NCBI RefSeq assembly: GCF_003259185.1
Contig: NZ_QGMP01000003.1
Coordinates: 62,001 to 126,000 of the forward strand
Origin: Isoalcanivorax indicus
Lineage (GTDB): Bacteria; Pseudomonadota; Gammaproteobacteria; Pseudomonadales; Alcanivoracaceae
Reading direction: 5' to 3'
DNA: 64,000 nucleotides
Program-made: the position numbers and the translations under genes
Notes under the pieces: generated by a model
Seen by the model: only the letters and a program-made list of their open reading frames with translations
Database searches by the model: none
Told to the model about the DNA's origin: nothing
Part shown: positions 33,239-45,458 of the stretch, piece by piece
How positions within the stretch are numbered: position 1 is the first letter of the stretch
How the letters are laid out: every line of letters starts with the position of its first letter

Positions 33239-33774
33239 CAGGACAATTCTTCGAAGGTGTGATTGTGGTTGGTGTAGATGCAGATATCGCCAGCGATGGC
33301 GAGGCTCTTGGCCACAATCTCCCGGGCGGGCAGTTCGGTGTTTTCCAGCAGGGCGCGGGCGGCGGACTGGGCGAAGGGGCCGCCGGAACCGATGGCAATC
33401 AGATCCTGCTCCGGTTCGATCACGTCGCCGTTGCCGGTAATGATCAGGGAATTTTCCTTGTCGGCCACGGCCAGCAGGGCTTCCAGGCGGCGCAGGGCGC
33501 GATCGGTGCGCCAGTCCTTGGCCAGTTCCACGGCGGCGCGCACCAGCTGCCCCTGGTGTTTGTCCAGTTGCGCTTCGAAGCGCTCGAACAGGGTGAAGGC
33601 ATCGGCGGTGCCGCCGGCGAAGCCGGCAATGACCTTGCCGTGATGCAGGCGGCGTACCTTGCGGGCATTGCCTTTCATGACGGTGTTGCCGAGGCTGACC
33701 TGGCCGTCACCACCGATCACGACCTGATTGCCGCGGCGGACGGACACGATGGTGGTGCCACGATACTGTTCCAT
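33235..33774 (-). CDS. hslV: ATP-dependent protease peptidase subunit HslV
   Basis: Proteasome-like threonine peptidase of HslUV, 179 residues. The conserved TTIVSVRR normally follows Met1 directly; here six residues (MEQYRG) precede it, so the catalytic Thr would be residue 7 after removal of a short propeptide. [22 protein letters not shown] and [17 protein letters not shown] are diagnostic. A GGAG lies before ATG 33772-33774. There is an in-frame alternative only if a non-ATG codon is used. Transcription is expected from the heat-shock promoter at 33812-33839. Confidence 0.96.
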   Translation of the reverse strand: MEQYRGTTIVSVRRGNQVVIGGDGQVSLGNTVMKGNARKVRRLHHGKVIAGFAGGTADAFTLFERFEAQLDKHQGQLVRAAVELAKDWRTDRALRRLEALLAVADKENSLIITGNGDVIEPEQDLIAIGSGGPFAQSAARALLENTELPAREIVAKSLAIAGDICIYTNHNHTFEELSW

Positions 33775-33811
33775 GCAGGAAAGCTCCTTGGATTTCGGGC
33801 GGTATCCGGGA

Positions 33812-33839
33812 ATATGGGGGAGCGGGCGGGAAACTCAAG
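33812..33839 (-). promoter_or_regulatory. Sigma-32 heat-shock promoter of hslVU
   Basis: On the minus strand CTTGAG (33834-33839), 14 bp, CCCCATAT (33812-33819), against the consensus CTTGAA-N13/14-CCCCATNT. It is 38 bp before the hslV start. Confidence 0.85.
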
Positions 33840-33860
33840 GCCCGGCGTGGCCGGGCCTTG
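33836..33860. terminator. Hairpin terminator after ftsN, overlapping the hslV promoter
   Basis: An 11-bp perfect stem (CAAGGCCCGGC) with a 3-base loop. It follows ftsN by 32 bp. The distal arm contains most of the hslV -35 element; on the minus strand it is followed by GAGTTTCCC, a poor T-run. Confidence 0.65.
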
Positions 33861-33892
33861 TTGATAGTGTGGGGCGCGTGGCGGGTGCGGGA

Positions 33893-34513
33893 TCAGGCGT
33901 CCGGGTCGCGCACGCGGATGGCCAGGGTTTCGATGCCGACGCCCACCAGCTGGTCCTGGACGCGGTGCATGGCGTTGGCGTTGGTGAAGGGGCCGATCAT
34001 GACGCGGTGCCAGGTATCGCCGGATTCCAGGCTGACAGGCTGCACCCGGGCATCGAGGCCCTGGATGATCAGCTCTGCGCGGCGCCGGTCAGCATCTTCC
34101 GAACGGCGAAAGCTGCCCGCCTGGAGCAGGAAGTGCTCGGCCTGACGGTGTGCGATCTGGCTGTCATCGGTGCCGTTATCGGCGGGCGGCGTGGTGTCAC
34201 GCGAGGGCCGGGCCGGTTGCGGGGTGTCGTCGTCGCCTTTCGGCATGATCACTTCCATCTGCGGCAGTACCGCATAGAAGTCGAAACGCGGGCCGCGGCT
34301 GTCGCTGCCTTTCGGCGGCTCGGCTTCGGCCTTGGGGGCTTCGGCAACACGCGGTGTGCGTTCGGCGTCCAGTTGTACCTGGCCCAGATGGAACAGGAAG
34401 GCAATGAACAGGCCGGCGACAACGCCGGTGAACAGCCAGACCCAGCCCGGAACCAGGCGGTTGCTGGCGGCAGCTTTGCTGGCGCCGCGGCGGGGAGCAG
34501 GTTTGCGAGCCAT
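33893..34513 (-). CDS. ftsN: FtsN-like SPOR-domain cell-division protein
   Basis: A 206-residue bitopic inner-membrane protein: basic N-terminus ([18 protein letters not shown]), one helix (LVPGWVWLFTGVVAGLFIAF), a Pro/Glu-rich periplasmic linker and a C-terminal SPOR domain (FLLQAGSFRRSEDADRRRAE ... WHRVMIGPFTNANAMHRVQD) that binds denuded septal glycan. The family role is activation of septal peptidoglycan synthesis. The position directly after argS is where ftsN is found in Pseudomonas; its ATG overlaps the argS TAA by one base. Confidence 0.88.
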   Translation of the reverse strand: MARKPAPRRGASKAAASNRLVPGWVWLFTGVVAGLFIAFLFHLGQVQLDAERTPRVAEAPKAEAEPPKGSDSRGPRFDFYAVLPQMEVIMPKGDDDTPQPARPSRDTTPPADNGTDDSQIAHRQAEHFLLQAGSFRRSEDADRRRAELIIQGLDARVQPVSLESGDTWHRVMIGPFTNANAMHRVQDQLVGVGIETLAIRVRDPDA

Positions 34514-36258
34514 TACATGCGCTCCAGTGTGCGGATGCCCAGTAGCGCCAGGCCCTGTTTCAGGGTGCGGGCGGTCAGCCAGGCCAGTTGCAGGCGGCTG
34601 TCACGCAACGCCTCCGACTCGGCGCTGAGGATCGGGCAATGTTCATAGAAGCCGGAAAACTGCCCGGCCAGTTCATACAGGTAGCTGCACAGCAGATGGG
34701 GCAGACCTTTGTCGGCCACCTGCTGGAGGACTTCGGCAAACTGGAGAAGCTGGTTTGCAAGTGCTTCCTCGCGTTCCTGCTCGAGCATTATCGGCGCATC
34801 CAGTGTATGCGGGTCAATGCCTGCCTTGCGGAACACGCTGGCCACACGGGTGTAGGCGTACAGCAGATAAGGCGCAGTGTTGCCGTCGAAGCTGAGCATC
34901 TGGTCGAAATTGAAGATGTAATCGCTGCCGCGATGCTTGCTCAGGTCGGCATACTTGACCGCGCTGATGCCCACGGTGCTGGCGATATCCACCAGTTCAT
35001 CCTGGTCCAGGTCGGGGTTCTTGTCGCTGACCAGGGCCAGCGCCCGGTCTTCCGCTTCGCTGAGCAGATCCACCAGCTTCACGGTGCCGCCGGTGCGCGT
35101 CTTGAAGGGGCGGCCATCGGGGCCGTTCATGGTGCCAAAGCCCATGTGTTCGAGATCGGTGCCCGGCTTGACCAGTGCGGCGCGCCGGGCCACCTCGAAC
35201 ACTTGCTGGAAATGCAGGGCCTGGCGTTGATCCACGAAGTACAGGATGCGGTCTGCCTGCAAGGTCTGGCTGCGATAGCGCAGTGCGGCCAGGTCGCTGG
35301 TGGCGTAAAGGTAGCCGCCATCCGCCTTCTGCACGATGACCGGCAGGGGCTGGCCGTCCCGCGTCTTGAACTCGTCCAGAAACACGCAGCGGGCACCGTC
35401 GCTTTCCACCAGCAGGCCCGCCTGGTCCAGATGGGCCACGATCTGCGCCAGATCCGGGTTGTAGGCGCTTTCGCCGCGCACGTCTTGCGGGGTCAGGCTG
35501 ACGCCCAGGCGCGCATAGACCTCGAAACAATGGCTCAGGGAGACCTGATTGAAGTCGTGCCACAGCTTCAGGCAGTGGGCGTCACCGGATTGCAGCTTGA
35601 CCACCAGTGAGCGGGCGCGGTCGGCAAACTCCCCGCTGTCGTCGAAGCGCTGTTTGGCGGCGCGGTAGAACTGCTCCAGATCGGACAGCTCGGCGGACAA
35701 CTCGGCCTGGTCCTGCTGTTCTTCCAGATAGGCCAGCAGCATGCCGAACTGGGTGCCCCAGTCGCCGACATGGTTCTGGCGGATCACGCGATGGCCGAGA
35801 AACTCCAGCGTGCGCGCCACGGCATCACCGATGATGGTCGAGCGCAGGTGGCCGACGTGCATTTCCTTGGCCAGGTTGGGCGACGAGTAATCCACCACCA
35901 CCGTGCCGGGCGGATTGGCCTGAGGCACCCCCAGGTGGTCGTCGGCCAGCGCGGCTTTCAGGGCGCTGCCGAGGACGTCGCCGGCCTGGAAGAAATTGAT
36001 GAAGCCGGGACCCGCGATCTCGACCTTGCTGATGGCCGGGCTGGCAGGCAGGGCGGCCACCAGCGCTTCGGCCACCTCGCGCGGCTTGCGCCCGGCGGGC
36101 TTGGCCAGCATCAGGGCAATATTGGTGGCGAAGTCACCGTGCTGTTTGTCGCGGGTGCGCTCCACCTGAACCGGAGGACGGGGCTCCGCAGGCAAGGTGC
36201 CCGCCTGGCGCAGGGCATCAAGAGCCTGCTCTACCAGAGTAATGATCTGTTCTTTCAT
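34513..36258 (-). CDS. argS: Arginyl-tRNA synthetase
   Basis: Class I synthetase charging tRNA-Arg, 581 residues. Additional N-terminal tRNA-binding domain (1-110), then the HIGH-type motif [20 protein letters not shown] (about 130-149), the insertion typical of Arg[21 protein letters not shown] in place of a canonical KMSKS, and the DALR anticodon domain ending LGIRTLERM. The start at 36256-36258 ([20 protein letters not shown]) is standard. Confidence 0.97.
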   Translation of the reverse strand: MKEQIITLVEQALDALRQAGTLPAEPRPPVQVERTRDKQHGDFATNIALMLAKPAGRKPREVAEALVAALPASPAISKVEIAGPGFINFFQAGDVLGSALKAALADDHLGVPQANPPGTVVVDYSSPNLAKEMHVGHLRSTIIGDAVARTLEFLGHRVIRQNHVGDWGTQFGMLLAYLEEQQDQAELSAELSDLEQFYRAAKQRFDDSGEFADRARSLVVKLQSGDAHCLKLWHDFNQVSLSHCFEVYARLGVSLTPQDVRGESAYNPDLAQIVAHLDQAGLLVESDGARCVFLDEFKTRDGQPLPVIVQKADGGYLYATSDLAALRYRSQTLQADRILYFVDQRQALHFQQVFEVARRAALVKPGTDLEHMGFGTMNGPDGRPFKTRTGGTVKLVDLLSEAEDRALALVSDKNPDLDQDELVDIASTVGISAVKYADLSKHRGSDYIFNFDQMLSFDGNTAPYLLYAYTRVASVFRKAGIDPHTLDAPIMLEQEREEALANQLLQFAEVLQQVADKGLPHLLCSYLYELAGQFSGFYEHCPILSAESEALRDSRLQLAWLTARTLKQGLALLGIRTLERM

Positions 36259-36322
36259 GCTGGGCCTGAGCGTGCTGGCTGGGAATGTCGCGCGGATTGT
36301 ACGCCAGATGAGGCGGTTTTGC

Positions 36323-38518
36323 TTACAGCAGATCGGCGGGGTCGACGTCCAGATGCCAGCGGCACTTGCGTTGCAGCGGGTGGTTTGCCAGAGCGTCGAG
36401 CAGCGCCGGTAGCTGGCGGTGCAGGGTGCCGCGCATCGGGGCCATCAGCAGCAACTGTGCCCGATAACGTCCCTGGCGTCGCTCCATGGGCGCGGGTGCG
36501 GGCCCGAGCAGGTGCAGGCCGCTGTCCAGGGGCAGGGTGTCGCGGGCTTCGCTGAGCAGTGTCATGGCGGTGCCCGCGTCCATGGCTTCGGCGCGCAGCA
36601 GGGCCAGGTGGCCGTAGGGTGGCAGGCCCAGGGCCTGGCGTTCGCTGAGCAACTGCCGGGCATAGCGGTGGTAGTCGCCCTGGCTGAGCAGTTGCAGCAA
36701 GGGGTTGTCCGGTTGCCGGGTCTGAACCAGCAGACGTCCGGCGCGTTCGCTGCGGCCGGTGCGGCCAGCCACCTGAAGAATCAGTTGGGCGGCGTATTCG
36801 GGGCCGCGGAAGTCAGCGCTCAGGAAACCGGCGTCGGCATCCAGCATTACCGCCAGATCCAGGTGCGCGAAGTGATGTCCCTTGGCCAGCATCTGGGTGC
36901 CCACCAGCAGCGCGGCACCGCCCTTGCGGATATCGGCCAGCCCGGCATCCAGGCTGCCCTTGCGGCGTGTGCTGTCGCGATCGATGCGGATCAGGCGTGT
37001 GTCGGGGAATTCCTTTGCCAGCAGGGCTTCCAGTTTCTCCGTGCCAGCCCCCATGTCGCGCAGGTGCGCCGAACCACATTGCGGGCAATGCCGGGGTACG
37101 CGTCGGCGATGATCGCAGTGATGGCAGCGCAGCTCGCCCGCCGCGCGGTGCCAGGTCATGTTGGCGTCGCAGCGGTCGCACTCAGACTGCCAGCCGCAGT
37201 CCTGGCACAGCAGCATGGGCGCATAGCCGCGCCGGTTGATGAACACCAGGGCCTGACGATCGGCGGCGAGGGTCTGCTTCAGCGCCTCCAGGCTGCGTGG
37301 GCTGAGCGGGGTGTCCGCGCGCAGGCTGCGGCAGTCCTCGATATGAATGACAGGCGGGCGGGCGGGCCCGGCGCGATGCGTCAGGCGCAGATGCCGGTAG
37401 CGGCCCTGTTCGGCCTGGTACAGGGTTTCCAGGGCCGGGGTGGCGGTGCCGAGCACCACGGGAATGTCCAGCAGTTGGGCGCGCCATACGGCCAGGTCGC
37501 GGGCGGAGTAACGAAAGCCGTCCTGCTGTTTGAACGAGGTGTCGTGGGCCTCATCGACAATGATCAGGCCGGGGGCGTGCATCGGGGTGAAGATGGCTGA
37601 GCGGGTGCCGAGCACGATGCCGGCCCGGCCTTCGCGGGCGTCGTGCCAGGCCTGCAGCCGCTCGCGGTCGCTCAGGCCGGAGTGCAGCACGGTGACCGGC
37701 ACGGTGAAACGGCTGCGGAAACGACGGATGGTCTGCGGTGTCAGGCCGATCTCGGGCACCAGCACCAGTACTTGCCGCCCGGCCGCCAGCTGCTGTGCCA
37801 TGGCTTGCAGGTACACTTCTGTCTTGCCGCTGCCGGTGACGCCATCCAGCAGGAACGGGGCAAAGCCCTGGCTGTTGTTCAGGGCGCGGATGGCGGCATC
37901 CTGTTCCGGGCTGGCGGCCAGATGCGGTTCTGCCAGCGGATTGCCGCCGGGCAGGGGCAGCGGGGTAGGCGTGTCGGTGACCAGTTCGGCCCAGCCCTTG
38001 CTCTCCAGTGCCTTGAGTGGCGGGCTGGACAGCCCCAGGCTGGTCAGCATCGGTCGGCTGAGGCCGTCCGGATGTTCGCTGAGGATGGTCAGCGCCTGTT
38101 GCTGGCGGGGCGCCCGCGCCAGGCTGGCAGGATCGGCAAAGCGGCCCCGGGCGGTCAGGCGCCAGACCAGTTCGCCCGGGCGTTCAGCGCTCTGGTCCTG
38201 GCGCAGCAGCACCGGCAGGGCGGTTTGCAGTACCTCGCCAATCGGGTGCTGGTAATAGCTGGCGGCGCGCTGGCACAGGGTGCGCAGATCGGCATCCAGT
38301 ACCGGGGTGTCGTCCAGCATGCGGCGGACCGGGCGGATTTTGCTGCTGTCATGGCTGGCCGGGCCGACCTCCCAGACCACGCCCACCAGCCGTCGCGGGC
38401 CGAAGTCCACCTCGCAGCGGCAGCCCGGCGCGGGCAGCGCGCCCGCCGGGGGCAGGTAGTCGAAAAGTTGCCGCAGGGGGACGGGAACCGCCACCCTGAG
38501 CACGGTCTGGGCAGTCAA
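36323..38518 (-). CDS. priA: Primosomal replication-restart helicase PriA
   Basis: DNA helicase that reloads the replisome at stalled forks. The 731-residue protein has the N-terminal 3'-DNA-binding domain ([19 protein letters not shown]), Walker [17 protein letters not shown] (about 224-239), Walker [14 protein letters not shown], and the PriA zinc-binding insert with paired cysteines ([31 protein letters not shown]). Helicase motifs [12 protein letters not shown] follow. Divergent from rpmE. Confidence 0.97.
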   Translation of the reverse strand: MTAQTVLRVAVPVPLRQLFDYLPPAGALPAPGCRCEVDFGPRRLVGVVWEVGPASHDSSKIRPVRRMLDDTPVLDADLRTLCQRAASYYQHPIGEVLQTALPVLLRQDQSAERPGELVWRLTARGRFADPASLARAPRQQQALTILSEHPDGLSRPMLTSLGLSSPPLKALESKGWAELVTDTPTPLPLPGGNPLAEPHLAASPEQDAAIRALNNSQGFAPFLLDGVTGSGKTEVYLQAMAQQLAAGRQVLVLVPEIGLTPQTIRRFRSRFTVPVTVLHSGLSDRERLQAWHDAREGRAGIVLGTRSAIFTPMHAPGLIIVDEAHDTSFKQQDGFRYSARDLAVWRAQLLDIPVVLGTATPALETLYQAEQGRYRHLRLTHRAGPARPPVIHIEDCRSLRADTPLSPRSLEALKQTLAADRQALVFINRRGYAPMLLCQDCGWQSECDRCDANMTWHRAAGELRCHHCDHRRRVPRHCPQCGSAHLRDMGAGTEKLEALLAKEFPDTRLIRIDRDSTRRKGSLDAGLADIRKGGAALLVGTQMLAKGHHFAHLDLAVMLDADAGFLSADFRGPEYAAQLILQVAGRTGRSERAGRLLVQTRQPDNPLLQLLSQGDYHRYARQLLSERQALGLPPYGHLALLRAEAMDAGTAMTLLSEARDTLPLDSGLHLLGPAPAPMERRQGRYRAQLLLMAPMRGTLHRQLPALLDALANHPLQRKCRWHLDVDPADLL

Positions 38519-38566
38519 GGTCAGTGTCTCGCGGGGTTATGGGTGAGGCTCGTCATCGCTTACCTG

Positions 38567-38594
38567 TTGCACGCCGGAGATAAGCTGGTAGTAT
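38567..38594 (+). promoter_or_regulatory. Candidate promoter of rpmE
   Basis: TTGCAC (38567-38572), 16 bp, TAGTAT (38589-38594), about 80 bp before the rpmE start codon. Confidence 0.5.
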
Positions 38595-38675
38595 TCGCAC
38601 TCCCTTTTGCCCGGCGCAAGCCAATGTGTGGTGCCCGAGAGGCCTTCGGGTAGCGACACTGTACGGAGTCAGGCC

Positions 38676-38897
38676 ATGAAAGCAGAGATCCATCCCGATT
38701 ACCAGAACGTGACCATTACCTGCAGCTGCGGGAATGTCATGAAGACCCGTTCCACCCGTTGTGAAGACTTCCTGGTGGACGTGTGCTCGAAATGTCACCC
38801 CTTCTACACCGGCACGCAGAAGCAGGCCGAGAGCGGTGGCCAGATCGACAAGTTCAAACAGCGTTTCGGTGTGCTCAGCTCCCGCAAGAAGGGCTGA
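38676..38897 (+). CDS. rpmE: Ribosomal protein bL31 (zinc-containing form)
   Basis: A 73-residue large-subunit protein. It has the complete zinc ligand set of the C+ type: CSCG (Cys16, Cys18) and CSKC (Cys37, Cys40), in [20 protein letters not shown] and [18 protein letters not shown] 38676 gives the standard start; the longer upstream frame is rejected. Own promoter and terminator. Confidence 0.97.
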   Translation: MKAEIHPDYQNVTITCSCGNVMKTRSTRCEDFLVDVCSKCHPFYTGTQKQAESGGQIDKFKQRFGVLSSRKKG

Positions 38898-38922
38898 TTC
38901 CCGCGTACCTGAACGCAGCTCG

Positions 38923-38952
38923 AAAAGCACCCGGCGGGTGCTTTTCTTGTTT
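38923..38952 (+). terminator. Rho-independent terminator of rpmE
   Basis: AAAAGCACCC and GGGTGCTTTT with a 3-base loop, then CTTGTTT. Confidence 0.88.
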
Positions 38953-39025
38953 ATGGGGCCTTGAACAGCGTGTATAACCTGCCTGTCGCGCAGGGTGCGC
39001 GCTGCAGGATCGAGTGGAGATACCC

Positions 39026-40300
39026 ATGTCGGATGAGTTCAAGCAGGCGGCGCTTGATTATCATGCCAAGCCTCGGCCGGGCAAGATCAGTGTCGAGATT
39101 ACCAAACCCACGGAGACCAGTGGCGACCTTACCCTGGCCTACAGCCCGGGCGTGGCCGAGCCGGTGCGCGAGATTGCGCGCGAGCCGGAGCTGGCCTATC
39201 GCTTCACCTCCAAGGGCAACCTGGTGGCGGTGATCAGCGACGGTACCGCCATTCTGGGGTTGGGGGATCTGGGCGCCCTGGCGTCGAAGCCGGTCATGGA
39301 AGGCAAGGGGATCCTGTTCAAGCGCTTCGCCGGCATTGATGTGTTCGATATCGAAGTCGAGGCGGAAAGCTCCCAGGCGTTCATCGACACGGTGCGCCGT
39401 ATCCATGTCACCTTTGGTGGTATCAACCTGGAAGACATCAAGGCCCCGGAATGCTTCGAAATCGAGCGCATTCTCAAGGAGCAGTGTGATATCCCGGTGT
39501 TTCATGATGACCAGCACGGTACGGCCATTGTGGTCTGCGCCGGGCTGATCAACGCGCTGGCGTTGCAGGACAAGAAGATCGAAGAGATTGTCGTGGTCTG
39601 CGTTGGCGCCGGCGCTGCCGGTGTCGCCTCCATCCGATTGATGATCGAGCTGGGGGTGCGCAAGGAAAACATCCTGATGCTGGATCGCAAGGGTGTGATT
39701 CATTCGCGTCGTGATGATCTGAACCAGTACAAGGCGGCCTTCGCCAATGAGACCGACAAGCGCACCCTGGCTGATGCTGTGGCCGGTGCCGATGTGTTTA
39801 TCGGTGTGTCGGGCCCGGACATGCTGACGGCAGAAATGGTCGCCTCGATGGCACCGAAGCCGATTGTCTTCGCCCTGGCCAACCCGGATCCCGAGATTCG
39901 TCCGGAGCTGGCGCATCAGGTGCGCAAGGATATGATCATTGCCACTGGCCGTTCGGATTACCCGAATCAGGTGAATAATGTGCTGGGCTTCCCCTACATC
40001 TTCCGGGGGGCGCTGGACGTGCGAGCCAGTGCCATCAACGAAGAGATGAAGCTGGCGGCGGTGCACGCCATTGCTGGCCTGGTGCGAGAGCCGGTGCCGG
40101 ATGTCGTGCTCAAGGCCTATGGCGGGGACGCCATCACTTTCGGCCCGGATTACATCATTCCCAAGCCGAACGATCCGCGGTTGCTCGGCGCGGTATCGGC
40201 GGCCGTGGCGCGTGCGGCGGTGGACACCGGCGTGGCGCGCAAGGGGTATCCGTCCCATTACCCGCTGGAAACCGTGGACGATATCTTCCCGGAGATCTGA
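39026..40300 (+). CDS. Malic enzyme, short form without phosphotransacetylase domain
   Basis: Oxidative decarboxylation of malate to pyruvate. The 424-residue protein has the malic N-domain (LAYSPGVAEPVREI, DGTAILGLGDLGALASKPVMEGK) and the NAD(P)-binding domain (VVVCVGAGAAGVASIRLM, about 195-212), and ends after RKGYPSHYPLETVDDIFPE. Long MaeB proteins of enterobacteria carry an extra PTA domain, absent here; Pseudomonas and relatives also have the short form. Cofactor preference (NAD or NADP) is not clear from sequence. ATG 39026 is preferred to GTG 39014. TATAAC at 38973-38978 may be its -10 box. Confidence 0.92.
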   Translation: MSDEFKQAALDYHAKPRPGKISVEITKPTETSGDLTLAYSPGVAEPVREIAREPELAYRFTSKGNLVAVISDGTAILGLGDLGALASKPVMEGKGILFKRFAGIDVFDIEVEAESSQAFIDTVRRIHVTFGGINLEDIKAPECFEIERILKEQCDIPVFHDDQHGTAIVVCAGLINALALQDKKIEEIVVVCVGAGAAGVASIRLMIELGVRKENILMLDRKGVIHSRRDDLNQYKAAFANETDKRTLADAVAGADVFIGVSGPDMLTAEMVASMAPKPIVFALANPDPEIRPELAHQVRKDMIIATGRSDYPNQVNNVLGFPYIFRGALDVRASAINEEMKLAAVHAIAGLVREPVPDVVLKAYGGDAITFGPDYIIPKPNDPRLLGAVSAAVARAAVDTGVARKGYPSHYPLETVDDIFPEI

Positions 40301-40323
40301 GCCACGGATCTGCCCGTTCCAGG

Positions 40324-40359
40324 CATAAAAAAACCGCTCTGCTGAGCGGTTTTTTTATG
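40324..40359. terminator. Bidirectional terminator between malic enzyme and mrcA genes
   Basis: A 16-bp perfect stem (arms CATAAAAAAACCGCTC and its complement) with loop TGCT. The symmetrical A and T runs serve both converging genes. Confidence 0.92.
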
Positions 40360-40380
40360 CGGGACTGCAACAGCGGCGAA

Positions 40381-42957
40381 TCAGAACAGTTCTTCCGGCG
40401 CGATCTGCTCGCCTTCCTCGCCACTGCCCATGGCCGGGCTGTCGTCCATATCAGGCAGGTCTTCCTCGCGGAAGTACTCGAAAATGGCGTTGGTGGCCCC
40501 CGGACGGGCGCGGCGTCCGTTTTCCGGGTTAATGCGGGCCGATACGATCCCGGGCGGTTGTGGCAGGCTGCGCTCCGGCACCTCGACCAGCGCCTCGGCC
40601 ATGAAGTCGATCCACATGGGGAGTGCTGCCCGTCCACCGTACTCGCCGCTACCCAGCGTCGCCGGGCTGTCGAAGCCGACCCAGGCAATAGCCGCCAGGC
40701 CCGGGGCATAGCCGGCGAACCAGGCGTCCAGATGCTCATTGGTGGAACCGGTCTTGCCCGCCAGATCGCTGCGGTTCAGTGCACGGGCACGGGTGGCGGT
40801 GCCGCGCTGGACCACATCCTTCATGATGGAATCCATCAGCCAGATGGTGCGTGCGTCGACGGTGCGTGGCCGCCAGGTGACCAGCGGTGGGGCGTCTGGC
40901 ACCACGGCGTCGTCATCATCGGCGATCGCATTGTCAGCCAGTGCTTCCCTGTCCAGTGGCAAACGCTCATGGGCGACCTCGCAGGCGTCAGCATCACAGC
41001 GCTGCACGCGCGGGGCCTGCCAGAGCACGTCGCCGTCGTCATTCTCGATGGTTTCGATGAACCAGGGCGGTACCTGGTAGCCGCCGTTGGCGAACACGGC
41101 GTAGGCGCTGGCCATTTCCAGCGGCGTCAGGGTGGCACTGCCCAGAGCAAGCGACAGGTCCCGGGCAAAGCGACGCGTGGGCAGACCAAACTCGTTCAGG
41201 GAGGCCATGGTGTTCCCGATGCCGACTTGTTGCAGCAGGCGAATGGAGACCAGGTTCAGGGAGCGATACAGCGCCTCGCGCACGCGCGTCGGGCCGTAGA
41301 AGCGATTGCTGGCCCCGGTCGGCCGCCAGGCGGCTTCCAGCTGGTTGTCCTGGAAGACGATGGGGGCATCGTTGATCAGGGTGGCTGCAGTGATGCCGTG
41401 TTCGATGCCCGCCGCATAGACGAACGGTTTGAACGCCGAGCCCGCCTGGCGCTCAGCCTGCAGGGCCCGGTTGTAGTTGGACTGGGCAAAGCTGTAGCCG
41501 CCCTGCAGCGCGCGAATGGCGCCGGTGTCCGGGTCTACGGCCACCAGCGCGGCCTGGGCTGCAGGCAGCTGGGCCAGGCGCCAGACATTCTGCCCGTCGT
41601 CATCCTGCACCGGTCGCAGGCGCACGACATCGCCTGGCCGGAGCACGTCAGCGGGCTTCTGCGGGGCATTGCCCACGGCGTTGGCGTTGATATAAGGACG
41701 CGCCCATTGCATCTGGGCCCAGGGCAGCGAGGCCACCTGGCCGACCGGCAGCACCAGGCGCACCTTGTCGTCCAGGACCTCTGCCACCACGGCGGGCTCC
41801 AGATCACCGATGCGGCGGTAGCCGCGCAGGGTGCGGGCCCACTCGGCGACGCTGGTGGGGATGCCGGCCAGGTTCACCGCCTGGGGGGGCTCGTCGGCAC
41901 TGTCACTGCCGATGTCGGCGGCATCGGCGTCGACCTCGCTGATGGCGCTGGGCAGTGTCGGCAGGCCGCTCACCTCGATGCGTGCCTCGGCACCGCGCCA
42001 GCCATGGCGCTCATCGTAAGCGTGCAGGCTGTGGCGCAGGCTGCTGACGGCGGCTTTCTGCATGGTGCTGTCCAGCGTGGTGACGATGCGGAAACCGTCC
42101 GTGTAGATACGCGGGCCAAAGCGCAGCAAGGCATCCTGGCGGGCCATCTCCGCGATATAGGAGCCTTCCACCTGGGGTCGGGAGCCGTGGTAGCGGGCGG
42201 TGATGTTGGCGTTCCGGGCCGTGGCGTGTTCTTCCTCGGTAATGACACCCCGTTCCAGCATCCGGTCGAGAATCCAGTTGCGGCGGATCATGGCGCGCTG
42301 CGGGTTGCTGAGCGGGTTGTAGGCCGACGGGGCCTTGGGCAGACCGGCGATCATGGCCATCTGGGCCAGGTCGAGCTCGGCCAGGGGCTTGCCATAATAG
42401 ACGCGGGCGGCGGCCTCGATACCGTAGGCGCGGTGGCCCAGGTAGATCTTGTTGACGTACAGCTCCAGGATTTCTTCCTTGGCGAGCACGTTCTCGATCT
42501 GCAGGGCGAGTACTATCTCATTGAATTTTCTAAGAAAAGTCTGATCGAGAGAGAGGAAGAAGTTGCGTGCCACCTGCATGGTGATGGTGGAGCCGCCCGA
42601 GCGGATTTCGCGATAGCGCACCAGTTCTGTGGCGGCGCGTGTCAGACCTTTCAAATCCACACCGTTATGGCGGAAGAATCGCTCATCCTCAGCAGAAGTG
42701 ATGGCATCTACGAAGGTCTTCGGAATATCCTCGTACGCGATCGGGGTACGTCGCTGTTCGCCGTATTCGCCGATCAGGTCGCCATCGCGGCTGTAGACCC
42801 GCAGCGGTATCTGGAAGGTGACCTCCCGCAGCTGGGCGGCGGGGGGCAATTGCGGCCCCAGATACAGGAAGCTTGCGGTCATGACCAGGGTGACGCCGCT
42901 GGCGCCCAGCAGGATCAGGGCCAGGAGAAGTCGGAACCAGGTTTTTTTCAACAGCAT
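40381..42957 (-). CDS. mrcA: Penicillin-binding protein 1a (bifunctional transglycosylase/transpeptidase)
   Basis: Class A PBP that polymerises and cross-links peptidoglycan. The 858-residue protein has a short cytoplasmic start and one membrane helix (LLLALILLGASGVTLVMTAS), then the GT51 domain with AITSAEDERFFRHNGVDL and GGSTITMQVARNFFL (about 85-135), an OB-like insert, and the transpeptidase domain with SxxK in RQAGSAFKPFVYAAG, SLN in YRSLNLVSIRL and KTG in LAGKTGSTNEHLD. Divergent from pilM, as ponA is in Pseudomonas. Confidence 0.96.
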   Translation of the reverse strand: MLLKKTWFRLLLALILLGASGVTLVMTASFLYLGPQLPPAAQLREVTFQIPLRVYSRDGDLIGEYGEQRRTPIAYEDIPKTFVDAITSAEDERFFRHNGVDLKGLTRAATELVRYREIRSGGSTITMQVARNFFLSLDQTFLRKFNEIVLALQIENVLAKEEILELYVNKIYLGHRAYGIEAAARVYYGKPLAELDLAQMAMIAGLPKAPSAYNPLSNPQRAMIRRNWILDRMLERGVITEEEHATARNANITARYHGSRPQVEGSYIAEMARQDALLRFGPRIYTDGFRIVTTLDSTMQKAAVSSLRHSLHAYDERHGWRGAEARIEVSGLPTLPSAISEVDADAADIGSDSADEPPQAVNLAGIPTSVAEWARTLRGYRRIGDLEPAVVAEVLDDKVRLVLPVGQVASLPWAQMQWARPYINANAVGNAPQKPADVLRPGDVVRLRPVQDDDGQNVWRLAQLPAAQAALVAVDPDTGAIRALQGGYSFAQSNYNRALQAERQAGSAFKPFVYAAGIEHGITAATLINDAPIVFQDNQLEAAWRPTGASNRFYGPTRVREALYRSLNLVSIRLLQQVGIGNTMASLNEFGLPTRRFARDLSLALGSATLTPLEMASAYAVFANGGYQVPPWFIETIENDDGDVLWQAPRVQRCDADACEVAHERLPLDREALADNAIADDDDAVVPDAPPLVTWRPRTVDARTIWLMDSIMKDVVQRGTATRARALNRSDLAGKTGSTNEHLDAWFAGYAPGLAAIAWVGFDSPATLGSGEYGGRAALPMWIDFMAEALVEVPERSLPQPPGIVSARINPENGRRARPGATNAIFEYFREEDLPDMDDSPAMGSGEEGEQIAPEELF

Positions 42958-44771
<1,814 letters not shown>

Positions 44772-44775
<4 letters not shown>

Positions 44776-45446
44776 AGATGGATGAGTTGAAGAATCTGGA
44801 TGTCCAGGAGATGTTCGAAAAGCTCCAGAACCTGGACATGGAGAATGTGGGCTCCTGGCCGATGCCGGTCAAGATCGGCGCCGCCGTGATTGTTTTCGTG
44901 GTGGTGATGGTTCTGGGGTACATGTTCAGCATTACCGACCTGAACAACCAGCTGGAGCGTGCCGAACGGCAGGAATCGACTCTGATGCAGCAGTTGGAGC
45001 AGAAGGCGCATCGGGCTCACCATCTCGACCAGTATCGTGATCAGCTGGCAGAGATGGAGGAAACGTTCGGCTCGTTGCTTCAGCAGTTGCCGCGCGAAAC
45101 CGAGGTGCCCGGACTGCTGGAAGATATCACCCATACCGGACTGGGCAGTGGTCTGGAGTTTGATCGTATCGAACTGGCATCGGAGACCGAGCGTGAGTTC
45201 TATGCCGAGTTGCCCATCCAGATATCTGTACGGGGCGACTACCATGGTTTTGGCGCTTTCGTCAGTGGGGTGGCAGGTCTGCCGCGCATTGTGACGTTGC
45301 ATGACTTCACCATTGTGCCCGCGCAACGTGGTGATGGAGAGCGTCTGCTGACGATGAACATCACTGCCAGAACGTACCGCTATGCATCCCGTCCGCCGCC
45401 GCCTCCGCAGCCGCAGCGGCCAGCTAATCAACGTCGGCGACGCTAA
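44772..45446 (+). CDS. pilO: Type IV pilus assembly protein PilO
   Basis: A 224-residue partner of PilN. Amphipathic N-terminus, one helix (VKIGAAVIVFVVVMVLGYMF), coiled coil (LNNQLERAERQESTLMQQLE) and a periplasmic domain with FGSLLQQLPRETEVPGLLEDIT. A proline-rich tail (RPPPPPQPQRP) ends the protein, longer than is usual. Forms the alignment complex with PilN and PilP. Confidence 0.94.
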
Positions 45447-45458
45447 GGGGGACGGACG

